From Xanthobacteraceae bacterium (GTDB taxonomy: Bacteria > Pseudomonadota > Alphaproteobacteria > Rhizobiales > Xanthobacteraceae): 40,321 nucleotides of DNA. This document shows, piece after piece, positions 22,800-31,460 of this stretch; position 1 is the stretch's first letter, and the number at the start of each line of letters is the position of its first letter. The stretch spans positions 1 to 40,321 of the forward strand of contig JASHRW010000423.1 of NCBI GenBank assembly GCA_030037065.1, in the 5' to 3' direction. Both the position numbers and the translations under genes were made by a program. The notes under the pieces are model-generated. The model had not been told where the DNA came from. It made no database searches and saw nothing but the letters and a program-made list of their open reading frames with translations.

Positions 22800-25610
22800 A
22801 TGGCAAATATGCAGATTGGCAAACCGAAAGCCGAACTGCCGCTGTTTCTGTCCACCATCAGTGCCGAGCACCGCGACCGTCGCATCGCGCTGATCGCCGT
22901 CGTCATCTCGGTTGCGATATTTGCCGCCATCGCGCCGTTCGCGCGCCTGCCGCTGCCGCGGGTGTGGGGCTTCCTGCCGGCCTACGAATCGGCGCTGACG
23001 ATCTGCGACCTGATCACCGCGGCGTTCTTATTCGCGCAGCTTTCGATCCTGCGGGTGCGCGGCCTGCTTGTGCTGGCGGCGGGTTATCTGTTCACCGCGC
23101 TCATTGCCGTTGCGCACATGCTGACCTTTCCCGGCCTGTTTTCAGCAGCCGGCTTGCTCGGCGCCGGTCCGCAGAGCACGGCCTGGCTGTACATGTTCTG
23201 GCACGGCTTCTTTCCCATAGCCGTCATCGTCTACGCACGGACCAAGGACGACGGCCTGGCGGCGGCGCGTTCGGTATCGGCCCGCTCTCTCGTAGCGTTC
23301 AGCATTCTGGCGGTCATTGCCTTGGTGGCGATGCTGACGCTGATGGCGACGGCCGGACAATCGCTCTTACCCGGCATCATGCGCGGCGACGGTTATACGC
23401 CGGTAATGATTTTCGTCGTCTCCACGGTGTGGGCGTTGAGCGCCGGCGCCTTGGTCGCCTTATGGCTGCGCCGCCCGCACAGCGTGCTCGATTTGTGGCT
23501 CATGGTCGTGATGTGCGCCTGGCTGTGCGATATCGCGCTCAGCGCCGTGTTCAATGGCGGACGCTTCGATCTCGGTTTTTATGCCGGCCGCATCTACGGG
23601 CTGCTTGCGGCTACGTTCGTCCTGCTGGTGCTGCTGGTCGAAACCGGCGTGCTGTATGCACAATTGGCCCGTTGGTTCGCCGTCGAGCGGCAGGGTCACC
23701 TGCGCGAGATGGAGGAGCGCCGCCTCCTGTTCGAGACCTCGCTCGACCTCATTCTGGCGACGGACCGCCAAGGCAAGTTTGTCCGCGTCAGCCCGAGCTC
23801 ACATGCGGTGCTCGGCTATCATCCCGACGAGATGACGGGCCACAGCGCTGTGGACTTCATTTACGCAGCCGATCTCGAGCCGACGCGCAACGAGATGCGG
23901 CTAGCGCGCCGCGGCAAGGAACTGCGCAATTTCGAGACGCGCTACGTCCACAAGGACGGCCACGTCGTGTCGCTGGCATGGTCGGGCGTGTGGTCGGAAG
24001 CGGCGCAGCGTCACTTTTTCATCGGTCGCGACATGACCGAGCACAATCGCTTGGTGGCAACCGAGCGGCAGGTGAAGGAAATGCTCACCGCCGTCATCGA
24101 CGCTTCGCCGGTCGCCATCATCTGCATCGCGCCGGACCGCACCGTCACGATGTGGAGCCGTGCTGCCGAGCGCATCTTCGGCTATTCGGCGGCGGAAGCC
24201 GTCGGCAAGCCGTACAACCTGGTGCCAAAGGGGCACGCGGCGGAGTTCGATCGCCTGTTTCAAACAGCCATGTCGGGCAAGACGATCCGCGACATTCGCG
24301 TGCAACGGCTTCGCAAGGACGGCGCGTTGATCGATATCAGCCTTTCCGCCGCGGCAATGTACGGCCCCGAAGGCATAAGGGGCGTCGCCTATGCCCTGTC
24401 GGACATCACCGAGAGCACCAAGATCGAGCAGCAACTGCGTCACGCGCAGAAGATGGACGCGATCGGCCAGCTCACCGGCGGGGTCGCGCACGACTTCAAC
24501 AATCTCCTGACCGTCATTACCAGCACGATCGATATTATGGCCGACGGTGTCGCCGACAAGCCGGAATTGGCGGCGATCGCCAAGCTCATCGGCGAGGCTG
24601 CCGCACGCGGCGCGGAGTTGACGAGCCAGTTGCTTTCGTTCGCCCGCAAACAGGCCTTGCAGCCGCGCGAAGTGGATGTGAACGGCTTGGTGCTCGCGTC
24701 GGCCAAGCTGCTGAGGCCGACGCTCGGCGAAAATATCGAGGTCGACACCAAGCTGGATGATGCGACTTGGCCAGCGATGATCGATCCGGGCCAGCTCACA
24801 ACGGCAATTCTTAACCTTGCGGTGAACGCCCGTGACGCGATGCCACATGGCGGCAAACTGACGTTGGAAACGTCCAACATCGTTCTCGACGAGGATTATG
24901 CCGCCGCCAATCGCGAAGTTACGCCCGGTCCCTACGTTATGGTCGTGGTGAGCGACACCGGCAGCGGTATTCCGGTCGAGCTTCAGGACAAGGTCTTTGA
25001 GCCGTTCTTTTCCACCAAAGAGGTGGGTAAGGGCACTGGCCTTGGGCTCAGCATGGTGTACGGCTTCATCAAGCAGTCCGGCGGTCATGTGAAGATCTAT
25101 AGCGAATCCGGCATCGGAACCGCTGTCCGGCTTTATCTTCCGCAGGCCAGCGCGCTTTCCGACGGACAGAGAGACGCAGCGACGGATCTTGCCATCAGCG
25201 GCGGTAACGAAACGATTCTGCTGGTCGAGGACGATCCGCTGGTCCGCAGCTCCGTCACCGCGCAGCTTGAGAACCTCGGATACGAGGTGATATCCGCCGC
25301 TGCCGCCGCCGAGGCGCTTAGATTTGTCGACGACGGGGCTGAATTCGATTTGCTGTTTACCGACGTGATCATGCCGGGTCCGATGGATGGGCCGCAATTA
25401 GCGCGCGAGATGGCCGAACGCCGACCGGGAACCAGGGTGCTGTTCACGTCGGGCTATACCGAGTCCGCCATGGTTCACCACGGCCGCCTCGATCCAGGCT
25501 TACTCCTGTTGCAAAAGCCGCACCGCAGAGCGGACCTCGCACGCATGCTGCGCCTCGCGCTCGGCGACGCGCCGGAACCGCAACGGCGCGTCCGCGCCGC
25601 GGCCAATTGA
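22800..25610 (+). CDS. Hybrid sensor histidine kinase, MASE4-PAS-PAS-HisKA-HATPase-REC
   Basis: A 936-residue membrane hybrid kinase. The first 275 residues form about eight hydrophobic helices of the MASE4 sensor type (FLPAYESALTICDLITAAFL, YLFTALIAVAHMLTFPG, WLYMFWHGFFPIAVI). Two PAS domains follow (about 305-420 with LDLILATDRQGKFVRVSPSS, and 430-545 with SPVAIICIAPDRTVTMWSRA). The H-box GGVAHDFNNLLTVI places the phospho-histidine at H564. ATPase motifs are AILNLAVNARDAM, DTGSGIPVELQDKVFEPFF and GTGLGLSMVYGFIKQSGG. The C-terminal receiver has LLVEDDPLVR, D855 in LLFTDVIMPG and LLQKPH. It is followed by two receiver genes, probable phosphorelay partners. The sensed signal is unknown. Confidence 0.92.
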   Translation: MANMQIGKPKAELPLFLSTISAEHRDRRIALIAVVISVAIFAAIAPFARLPLPRVWGFLPAYESALTICDLITAAFLFAQLSILRVRGLLVLAAGYLFTALIAVAHMLTFPGLFSAAGLLGAGPQSTAWLYMFWHGFFPIAVIVYARTKDDGLAAARSVSARSLVAFSILAVIALVAMLTLMATAGQSLLPGIMRGDGYTPVMIFVVSTVWALSAGALVALWLRRPHSVLDLWLMVVMCAWLCDIALSAVFNGGRFDLGFYAGRIYGLLAATFVLLVLLVETGVLYAQLARWFAVERQGHLREMEERRLLFETSLDLILATDRQGKFVRVSPSSHAVLGYHPDEMTGHSAVDFIYAADLEPTRNEMRLARRGKELRNFETRYVHKDGHVVSLAWSGVWSEAAQRHFFIGRDMTEHNRLVATERQVKEMLTAVIDASPVAIICIAPDRTVTMWSRAAERIFGYSAAEAVGKPYNLVPKGHAAEFDRLFQTAMSGKTIRDIRVQRLRKDGALIDISLSAAAMYGPEGIRGVAYALSDITESTKIEQQLRHAQKMDAIGQLTGGVAHDFNNLLTVITSTIDIMADGVADKPELAAIAKLIGEAAARGAELTSQLLSFARKQALQPREVDVNGLVLASAKLLRPTLGENIEVDTKLDDATWPAMIDPGQLTTAILNLAVNARDAMPHGGKLTLETSNIVLDEDYAAANREVTPGPYVMVVVSDTGSGIPVELQDKVFEPFFSTKEVGKGTGLGLSMVYGFIKQSGGHVKIYSESGIGTAVRLYLPQASALSDGQRDAATDLAISGGNETILLVEDDPLVRSSVTAQLENLGYEVISAAAAAEALRFVDDGAEFDLLFTDVIMPGPMDGPQLAREMAERRPGTRVLFTSGYTESAMVHHGRLDPGLLLLQKPHRRADLARMLRLALGDAPEPQRRVRAAAN

Positions 25611-25705
25611 TTCGTTTGTTAGCAAGACCCGTAAGCGAATCTTCATGAACCGGACGTAAAAGGCTCACGCTCTGATTGCGGGGGTGCACATCGGCGGAGA
25701 TCGGG

Positions 25706-26140
25706 ATGCGCCGCGTCCTCATCATCGATGACCAGTCGCACGTTCGCACCGCTGTCTGCCTGGCGCTGCGGGCGAAAGGCTTCGACGTGGAGACCGCGGA
25801 CAACGGTCATTCGGGCCTGCGTGCATTCAAAGCTTCGTCCTTCGATCTGGCGATCGTCGACATCTTCATGCCGGAGATGGACGGCGTGAAGTTGATCAAG
25901 GCGCTGCGCGAACGAAATCCGAACCTTCCGGTGATCGCGGTCTCGGGCGTACATCTGGGCGGCTCCGACCGGACGGCGCTCGACCTGTTTCCGCTCGCCG
26001 CCGAGCTGTCCAATGTCGTGTGTTTGCAAAAGCCGTTCGGGCCGGCCGAGCTTCTGCAGGCCATCGCCAAGGCCATGGCGGTTGGAGTTTCGAGAAGCGC
26101 AACGTCCATGGCCGTGAGAGAAGGCGTTCATCCGCAATAG
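25706..26140 (+). CDS. Single-domain response regulator (receiver only)
   Basis: A 144-residue CheY-like receiver with no output domain. The acidic pocket is LIIDDQSHVR, the phospho-acceptor is D52 in LAIVDIFMPEMDG, the switch Ser is in VIAVSGVHLGG, and the lysine is in VCLQKPFGPAEL. The track start at 25676 is a TTG; the ATG at 25706 (MRRVLIIDD) with GGAGAT upstream is better. It lies 95 bases after the hybrid kinase and is probably a diffusible phosphorelay intermediate. The C-terminal 20 residues (VGVSRSATSMAVREG) extend past the fold and look unstructured. It resembles the next gene closely enough to suggest duplication. Confidence 0.88.
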   Translation: MRRVLIIDDQSHVRTAVCLALRAKGFDVETADNGHSGLRAFKASSFDLAIVDIFMPEMDGVKLIKALRERNPNLPVIAVSGVHLGGSDRTALDLFPLAAELSNVVCLQKPFGPAELLQAIAKAMAVGVSRSATSMAVREGVHPQ

Positions 26141-26184
26141 GAGCCGAATCGCCAACCGATAATCTCTAGCGTGAGTGTTTGGAT

Positions 26185-26571
26185 ATGGCTCGTATCTTGA
26201 TCATCGACGACGACAAGAGCGTGCGCGAAGCAACGAAAATCCTGCTCGCCGCCAACGGCTACGATGTCATTACCGCAGATAGCGGCCGGTCGGGGATCGA
26301 CCTGATCGGGAAAAATGCCGTCAGTCTCGTCCTCCTCGATGTGTTCATGCCGGGCATGGACGGCCTCGCCACGGCGCAGGCGATCCATCGCGAGCAGCCG
26401 AACCTGCCCATCATTGCCGTCTCGGGTTTCATGTTCGGCGGCCAATGTCCGACCATGCCGGGTTTCGATGCCATGGCGGCGGAGGCCGGAGCGATATCCA
26501 CGCTCTACAAGCCATTCAAACCGCACGACCTCATCGAGGCCATTGAAAAGGCGCTGCGCGTTACGGTTTAG
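26185..26571 (+). CDS. Single-domain response regulator (receiver only), second copy
   Basis: A 128-residue receiver. It shares LIIDD, TADSGRSG, VFMPGMDG, NLPIIAVSGFMFGG and the KPFKPHDLIEAIEKAL ending with its neighbour, so the pair likely arose by tandem duplication. The phospho-acceptor is D52 in VLLDVFMPG. The ATG at 26185 is preferred to the TTG at 26179 used by the track. There is a 44-base gap after the first receiver. With the upstream hybrid kinase it makes a kinase plus two stand-alone receivers; no DNA-binding output is in the set, unless the downstream Crp-type regulator takes part. Confidence 0.88.
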   Translation: MARILIIDDDKSVREATKILLAANGYDVITADSGRSGIDLIGKNAVSLVLLDVFMPGMDGLATAQAIHREQPNLPIIAVSGFMFGGQCPTMPGFDAMAAEAGAISTLYKPFKPHDLIEAIEKALRVTV

Positions 26572-26827
26572 ACCGGACTTCTGCACCGGTAGTGGCATAC
26601 CTGCCAGCGCAGCCCGTTACCTCGCTTGTGGCACCCTCCGACGTTTGTGGGGCCAAATCGCCTGAACTGCGGCCATCAGACACATTTTCTGCCGTCGGAG
26701 ATATGAGGCTATGTGCCCAATGTTGGAAAGCCGACTCGGGAACTTACGCAGCGACAAGTTATTGATAATGTACGTCTGCCGATAGATGGGACGGTAGCGC
26801 GAACGCAAGGGCACGGAGGCGATGCTG

Positions 26828-27229
26828 ATGCCACTTTATACGTTTGAATTGAGAGGGATCGGCGGCTCTTTCGGACAACACGGGTGTGCATCTGCCCGAT
26901 CGTGGTCGCGCTTTGGCCTACGCCCGGGAGGTTGCTCGCGAGTTGATGAACGGTAGGGAAGATCAGATTCGTTGCTGGCGGCTCGACGTCTACGAAAATC
27001 GCAGTGAGCGGGTGTTCGAGCTGCCGTTCGCGGCGCGCTCGACCATACGGTGGATCACCTTGATCCGGAGTTCAGGAGCACGGTTGAAATCGTGTGCAAC
27101 TGGCGCCGGTCGAGTCGGGAAGCGGTACAGGCGGCGCGGGTCACGATGCGTGAATCGCGTGCATTGCTGGCGCGGGCTCGCGGCAAGCCATACGTTGCCG
27201 CTATCGCAGGAGAACAAATTATCAGGTGA
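26828..27229 (+). pseudogene. Broken DUF6894-like gene (two compensating frameshifts)
   Basis: An ATG at 26828 with GGAGG eight bases upstream opens MPLYTFELRG, a DUF6894-type start. The homologous middle, DNTGVHLPDRGRALAYAREV through WRLDVYENRSERVFELPFA, is in another frame (from about 26871 to 27036). The plausible tail, from LDHTVDHLDPEF to ARGKPYVAAIAGEQIIR and a TGA at 27227-27229, is back in the first frame. As written, the start frame stops at a TAG near 26954. One indel near 26850-26870 and an opposite one near 27036 would restore a protein of about 134 residues. It could be true decay or sequence error. DUF6894 proteins have no known function. The region just before it (26572-26827) holds nothing else I can support. 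Confidence 0.55.
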
Positions 27230-27365
27230 GACACGGATGGCGGGAGCCGTTTCCAGATTGGAGCCACGGATAAAAACGGGGCAAGCTCGGAATCCAATTC
27301 TGCACCGAGTACTTACCCCTCGGGAGCGAGGTCGAGCGATTGGGCGCGGGAGGGAGTTCAAGTCA

Positions 27366-28121
27366 ATGTCTACGACGTTAACGTCGAGAAACCTCTTTCT
27401 TTCCGGGTTGAGCGCTGAGGATTTCTCTCTTTTGCGCGGTCACTTGGCGCCGATAGAATTACGCGCCGGCGATGTCCTGCAGCGGTGCGGAGACAGGATT
27501 AATGAAGTTGTCTTTCCCCATTCGGGGGTCGCTGCGATAAAAGCTTCGCTGCGCCAGGGAGCCGGCGCGGGAATTGCTTTGATCGGCCGCGACGGATTTG
27601 TCGGCGGATTTGCCGCCGATGCATCGGCGCCGGCAACGTGCGACTGTGAGATCCTAATCGCCGGCAAAGCATCCAGGATTGCCGCACGCGAGTTTCGCAA
27701 TGCGCTGGACTGCAGCCCTACTCTTCGTCACTGGGCCTCGCTGTTCGACAACGCGCTGATGGCGCAGGCGCAGCAAACAGCGGTTTGCAACGCCACTCAT
27801 TCGGTCGAGGCGCGAATGTGCCGTTGGCTGCTCGAGATGCAGGATCGGAACGAGGGCGCAAGGATTCCTCTCACACAGGGCATAGTGGCGGACTTGCTCG
27901 GCGTGCGCCGCACCACCATTACCTTGGTCGCCGGTCATCTCGAGGCGGCAGGCGCGATCAACTGCCACCGGGGCTTCATGGAGGTCGTCGATCGGGTTGC
28001 GCTCGAGAAATGCTGCTGCGAATGCCACACGCAGCTCAAGAGCAATGCGATACGCATTGCTCCATTGCGCGACCAGACCTTGATCGTACGCGCGGCGCTC
28101 CCTCTGAGCTCATCATGCTGA
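27366..28121 (+). CDS. Crp/Fnr-family transcriptional regulator
   Basis: A 251-residue regulator. The N-terminal cyclic-nucleotide-binding-like barrel (about 10-120) includes PIELRAGDVLQRCGDRINEV and GIALIGRDGFVG. The C-terminal winged helix (about 150-225) includes ARMCRWLLEMQDR, LTQGIVADLLGVRRTTITLV and HLEAAGAINCHRGFMEVVD. It lacks the N-terminal cysteines of oxygen-sensing FNR, so its ligand is not evident. The track start at 26886 lies in the broken upstream gene; the ATG at 27366 has a purine-rich GGGAGGGAG site. It follows the receivers on the same strand, a common arrangement in Bradyrhizobium-like genomes. The C-terminal tail beyond about 225 is variable. Confidence 0.87.
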   Translation: MSTTLTSRNLFLSGLSAEDFSLLRGHLAPIELRAGDVLQRCGDRINEVVFPHSGVAAIKASLRQGAGAGIALIGRDGFVGGFAADASAPATCDCEILIAGKASRIAAREFRNALDCSPTLRHWASLFDNALMAQAQQTAVCNATHSVEARMCRWLLEMQDRNEGARIPLTQGIVADLLGVRRTTITLVAGHLEAAGAINCHRGFMEVVDRVALEKCCCECHTQLKSNAIRIAPLRDQTLIVRAALPLSSSC

Positions 28122-28238
28122 ATTTGGCGGCGATATTGCAATTGGATTTGTTCGTCGGTCGGCGTCGGACGGCGCCATGCAGATGCGGTCTGACAATGAG
28201 CGCGCACTGCGTGTCGTGCAGGACGATCTAAAGAGCTG

Positions 28239-28568
28239 CTATCCGCAATTCCACATCGGTCCGATCGGCGTCGGCGTCCAGCAGGGGCCGAAGCTGCCGC
28301 CGTTATAGCGGCCGCGGTAAAAGCCGGGCCGACCGAAATAGTACCAATCGCCGTTATACCAGTACATCGGAGCGTCCGGCGCGCCGCCGATGGCCCCCTT
28401 CGGACCAAAAACCGGAACGTTGTTGTTGGGCGGCTGATGATAGCCGGGCAGGAAGCCGTAGCCGTGCCAGTGATAGATGTGCCGCTTGTGAGGAGGCGCG
28501 GCGAATGCAACGGCCGGCAGCAGCAGCGATAAGAGGACGGCACTTGCCAGGGAGAACGTGCGCGACAT
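28239..28568 (-). CDS. Small secreted Gly/Pro/aromatic-rich protein
   Basis: A 109-residue protein with a clear signal peptide, MSRTFSLASAVLLSLLLPAVAFA, cut after about residue 23. The mature part is rich in Tyr, Trp, Gly and Pro: HIYHWHGYGFLPGYHQ, YWYNGDWYYFGRPGFYRG, and a tail with two cysteines, GPCWTPTPIGPMWNCG, likely to form a disulfide in the periplasm. The track ORF starts much further up (29039) and would include non-coding-like sequence; the ATG at 28568 is chosen because it opens the signal peptide. No family name is recognised. It may be structural or envelope associated. It is divergent from the next small secreted protein. Confidence 0.7.
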   Translation of the reverse strand: MSRTFSLASAVLLSLLLPAVAFAAPPHKRHIYHWHGYGFLPGYHQPPNNNVPVFGPKGAIGGAPDAPMYWYNGDWYYFGRPGFYRGRYNGGSFGPCWTPTPIGPMWNCG

Positions 28569-28715
28569 TGCTGCACCATATACGCTCTGCCGCTCAAACG
28601 CGACGGCTCGATCCGCGAAAGATGGTGCCGCGCCCGCGCGCCGGCGAAAGCCGGCCACAATTGCCGCGTAGCTTCCTTCATCGCCAACTGGCAGGCAATC
28701 GGGGAGTGCGCGGCG

Positions 28716-29108
28716 ATGCGGTTTCGCAGCAAACTGCGCGCGCCGCCCTTGGCTGCCAGCGCCGTGTTGATTGCGCTGGGCTGCGTCTACGCCAGCACGC
28801 CGCTCTACGCGAAGAAGCATTCGTTGCCCAAGCAACCACGGCAAGTCCAGCCGCCGAAGGTTCACCTCATCAGGTGTGCCGAGGCGCCTGTGCCGCAGGT
28901 TGGGTGGCCGTGTGGGCCTGATCCGGGCATGCTGCGTTTGAATCCCCGTCCGCATCTGCAGGCGGAGCCGTCGGATGATCTGCCGACGTTTACTCCAGAA
29001 CGCTGGCGCGCGTCGGCCGATCCCGGCCAAATCCGCCAAGTCGGCATTTCCGGCGGACTGACGCGCGTCTCGGCCGGCTCAATCGTCCTATGCCGCGACG
29101 GCGGTTGA
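28716..29108 (+). CDS. Hypothetical secreted protein
   Basis: A 130-residue ORF with a probable signal peptide, LAASAVLIALGCVYASTPLYA, ending near residue 32. The mature part has three cysteines (IRCAEAP, GWPCGPD, IVLCRDGG) and no known motif. GGGGAG lies seven bases before the ATG. Codon usage and the signal sequence favour a real gene over a shadow of the opposite frame. It ends 50 bases before the VOC gene and could be co-transcribed with it. I do not recognise a family. Confidence 0.6.
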   Translation: MRFRSKLRAPPLAASAVLIALGCVYASTPLYAKKHSLPKQPRQVQPPKVHLIRCAEAPVPQVGWPCGPDPGMLRLNPRPHLQAEPSDDLPTFTPERWRASADPGQIRQVGISGGLTRVSAGSIVLCRDGG

Positions 29109-29158
29109 GCGCGGCGGCGCCCCCGCCTAATATTCCCGCATCAGGGAAGGATTTCGCC

Positions 29159-30040
29159 ATGCAGCAGAAAACATATGACCGCGCCGCCGAGGACATCGGC
29201 AACGCCGTCGGCATCGGACACGTCAATGTCTGTATCACCGACCAGCACCATGGCACGGACTTTTACGTCACCGGGCTCGGCTACACGCGCGACCCGTTTC
29301 TCAACACCACGTCGCGCAACATGTGGATCAATGTCGGCATGAGCCAGTTCCATCTGCCGATGGGCGTGCCGGACGTGCTGCGCGGCGTCGTCGGACTGGT
29401 GTCGCCGGACCGTGCCGCCTTGCTCGACCGGCTCGCGCAGGTGCGCAAGAGCAAGAAGCTCGACGGCACCAAGTTCGATTTCCGCGAAAGCAACGATTGC
29501 GTCGAGACCGTCTGCCCGTGGGGCAATCGCATTCACGTGCATACGCCGGACGCCGAACGGTTCGGCCGCATCCAGCTCGGCATGCCCTATATCCGCTTCG
29601 ATGTGCGCCCGGGCACCGCCGAGCGCATCGCGCGATTTTATCGCGAAGTTTTGCATGTGCCGTCCGAAGTGCACAAAAACGGCGCCGGGCCGGAGGCGAA
29701 GGTCCAAGTCGGCGAGAAGCAATATTTTTATTTCCGCGAGACCGACGCGCCGGAAAAGCCCTACGACAAGCACCACGTGCAGATCTATCTGTCCGATTTC
29801 TCCGGCCCGTACCGCAAGCTGCTCGACCTCGGTCTCGTCACGATAGAGGACAACCAGTACCAGTACCGCTTCAAGGACGTGATCGATCTCGACACCAAAG
29901 AGGTGCTGTTCACCGTCGAGCACGAAACGCGCAGCCAGACCAATCCGATGTACGCCCGCCCGCTCATCAACCGCAATCCGGCGGCGACCAACATTGACTA
30001 CAAGCCCGGTCACGACAGTTTGTCCTGGGCGCTGCCGTGA
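29159..30040 (+). CDS. VOC-superfamily metalloenzyme (glyoxalase/extradiol dioxygenase-like)
   Basis: A 293-residue protein of two VOC (beta-alpha-beta-beta-beta) modules. The first begins GIGHVNVCITDQHHGTDFY, the second GMPYIRFDVRPGTAERIARF. Three candidate metal ligands sit in the expected strands: His in GIGHVNV, His in DKHHVQIYLSDF, and Glu in VLFTVEHET. That set is used by extradiol ring-cleavage dioxygenases and glyoxalases. The ATG at 29159 with AGGGAAGG upstream is chosen over the track start. It heads a same-strand run of an FAD monooxygenase, a luciferase-like oxidoreductase and a CoA-transferase, so ring cleavage after hydroxylation is a fair guess. The exact reaction is unknown. 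Confidence 0.82.
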   Translation: MQQKTYDRAAEDIGNAVGIGHVNVCITDQHHGTDFYVTGLGYTRDPFLNTTSRNMWINVGMSQFHLPMGVPDVLRGVVGLVSPDRAALLDRLAQVRKSKKLDGTKFDFRESNDCVETVCPWGNRIHVHTPDAERFGRIQLGMPYIRFDVRPGTAERIARFYREVLHVPSEVHKNGAGPEAKVQVGEKQYFYFRETDAPEKPYDKHHVQIYLSDFSGPYRKLLDLGLVTIEDNQYQYRFKDVIDLDTKEVLFTVEHETRSQTNPMYARPLINRNPAATNIDYKPGHDSLSWALP

Positions 30041-30093
30041 AATTGTCCGGGGCGACGTCGGGCAAATGAGCGACATAGCGGCGAACTCGGCGT

Positions 30094-30188
30094 GTTCCCC
30101 TCCCCCTTGTGGGGAGGGGGTACTTGCTTCCGGCTCAGTGCAGCCGACCCCCCTCCCTATCCCTCCCCTACAAGGGGGGGAGGGAACG
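30094..30188. repeat. Inverted pair of C-rich/G-rich palindromes
   Basis: Arm A (30094-30120, GTTCCCCTCCCCCTTGTGGG...) and arm B (about 30159-30187, ending AGGGGGGGAGGGAAC) are near mirror images, and each can also fold on itself. They fill the gap between the VOC and monooxygenase genes. Arm B contains the GGGAGGGA that serves as the ribosome-binding site of the next gene. Confidence 0.7.
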
Positions 30189-31448
30189 GTGACCCGCCGC
30201 GCGCTGGTCATCGGCGGCTCGCTGGGCGGGCTGATCGCGGCGCATCTGTTGCGCGCGAGCGGCTGGGACGCGGTCGTCTTCGAGCGCAACGAAGAAGAAC
30301 TGGCGAGCCGCGGCGTCGGGCTCGGCACGCATCCGCAGCTCATTGCCATCCTCAAACGCGCCGGCATCGCCTTCGACGAGACGATGGGCATCAAGGTGCC
30401 CAAGGTCATCTGCCTCGACCGCGAGGGCCGGATCGTCATTGCGCAGCCGACGGTGCGCACCATGAGCGGCTGGGCGCGGCTCTATCGCGCGCTACGTGAT
30501 GCGCTGCCGGAGCAAACTTATCGGCTCGGCAAAAATCTGTGCCGCGTCGAGCAGGCCGGCGCCGCCGTCACCGCACACTTTGCCGACGGCGCGCGCGAGC
30601 GCGGCGACTTGCTCCTCGGCGCCGACGGCATCCGTTCGGTGGTGCGTGCGCAATACCTGCCGCAGGCGCAGCCGGTTTACGCCGGCTATGTGGCTTGGCG
30701 CGCGGTGCTCGACGAAGATCTGGTGCCGCTGGAAATTCGGCGTGAGATTTTCGACCTTTACACGTTCTGTCTGCCCGAAGGCGAGCAATTGCTCGCCTAT
30801 CCGGTGCCGGGCCGCGACCACGACACGACGGTCGGGCGGCGCGCCTACAACATCGTCTGGTATCGGCCCACCGACGCGCACGCGCTGGCCGATCTGTGCA
30901 CGGACGCGGCCGGCCGCCATCATGATGCCGGCATTCCGCCGCCGCTGATCCGCCCCGAGGTGATCGCGCGCGTCAAGGCCGAGGCCAAGGCGCTGGTGGC
31001 GCCGCAGATCGCCGAGATATTTACGCGCACCACTCCGTTTTTTCAGCCGATCTACGACCTGGAATCGCCACGGCTCGTGTTCGGTTGTGCCGCGCTGATC
31101 GGTGACGCCGCGTTCGTGGCGCGCCCGCATGTCGGCGCTGGCACCACGAAGGCGGCGATCGATGCAGCGAGCCTCGCCGATTCCATCCGCGATGCCGGCG
31201 GCGATCTCGACGCCGGCCTTGCGCGCTACGAGCGCGTGCAGCTGCCGTTCGGCGTCGAGATGGTCGCGCTCGGCAGGCGGCAGGGCGCCTACCTCAGCGC
31301 CCAGCTCAAGCCCGCGGACGAGCGCAGCGCCGAAGAACTCAACCGCGACATCGGCGACGTGCTGCGTGCGCACGGCACGCGCAGCGAGCAGGTGCGCGCC
31401 ATCGTCAATGCGCGCGGGCTCGATGTTCATGTTCAATCGCCGATGTGA
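30189..31448 (+). CDS. FAD-dependent aromatic-ring monooxygenase-like protein
   Basis: A 419-residue class A flavoprotein hydroxylase. FAD-binding marks are ALVIGGSLGGLIAAHLL at the N-terminus, the DG motif LLGADGIRSVVRAQY, and the GD motif ALIGDAAFVARPHVGAGTTKA near residue 310. The last motif resembles 2,6-dihydroxypyridine hydroxylase more than phenol hydroxylases, which hints at an N-heterocycle or phenol substrate (inference). The start is the GTG at 30189 with GGGAGGGA upstream; the track start at 29994 would overlap the VOC gene. Its ribosome-binding site lies inside a palindromic repeat. It is followed after 12 bases by the luciferase-like gene, so the two are likely co-transcribed. 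Confidence 0.85.
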   Translation: MTRRALVIGGSLGGLIAAHLLRASGWDAVVFERNEEELASRGVGLGTHPQLIAILKRAGIAFDETMGIKVPKVICLDREGRIVIAQPTVRTMSGWARLYRALRDALPEQTYRLGKNLCRVEQAGAAVTAHFADGARERGDLLLGADGIRSVVRAQYLPQAQPVYAGYVAWRAVLDEDLVPLEIRREIFDLYTFCLPEGEQLLAYPVPGRDHDTTVGRRAYNIVWYRPTDAHALADLCTDAAGRHHDAGIPPPLIRPEVIARVKAEAKALVAPQIAEIFTRTTPFFQPIYDLESPRLVFGCAALIGDAAFVARPHVGAGTTKAAIDAASLADSIRDAGGDLDAGLARYERVQLPFGVEMVALGRRQGAYLSAQLKPADERSAEELNRDIGDVLRAHGTRSEQVRAIVNARGLDVHVQSPM

Positions 31449-31460
31449 TAGGCAAAGCGC

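Noticed and set aside
23901-25397. 498-residue minus-strand ORF opposite the histidine kinase
   Set aside because: The plus strand carries unbroken PAS, HisKA, ATPase and receiver motifs; the antisense translation has no recognisable domain.
29994-30188. Longer N-terminus of the FAD monooxygenase from the ORF track
   Set aside because: It would overlap the end of the VOC gene and translate the palindromic repeats; the FAD-binding motif should be near the N-terminus, as it is from the GTG at 30189.
29141-30463. 440-residue minus-strand ORF across the VOC gene and repeat region
   Set aside because: It runs through palindromic repeats and opposes two well-supported enzymes.
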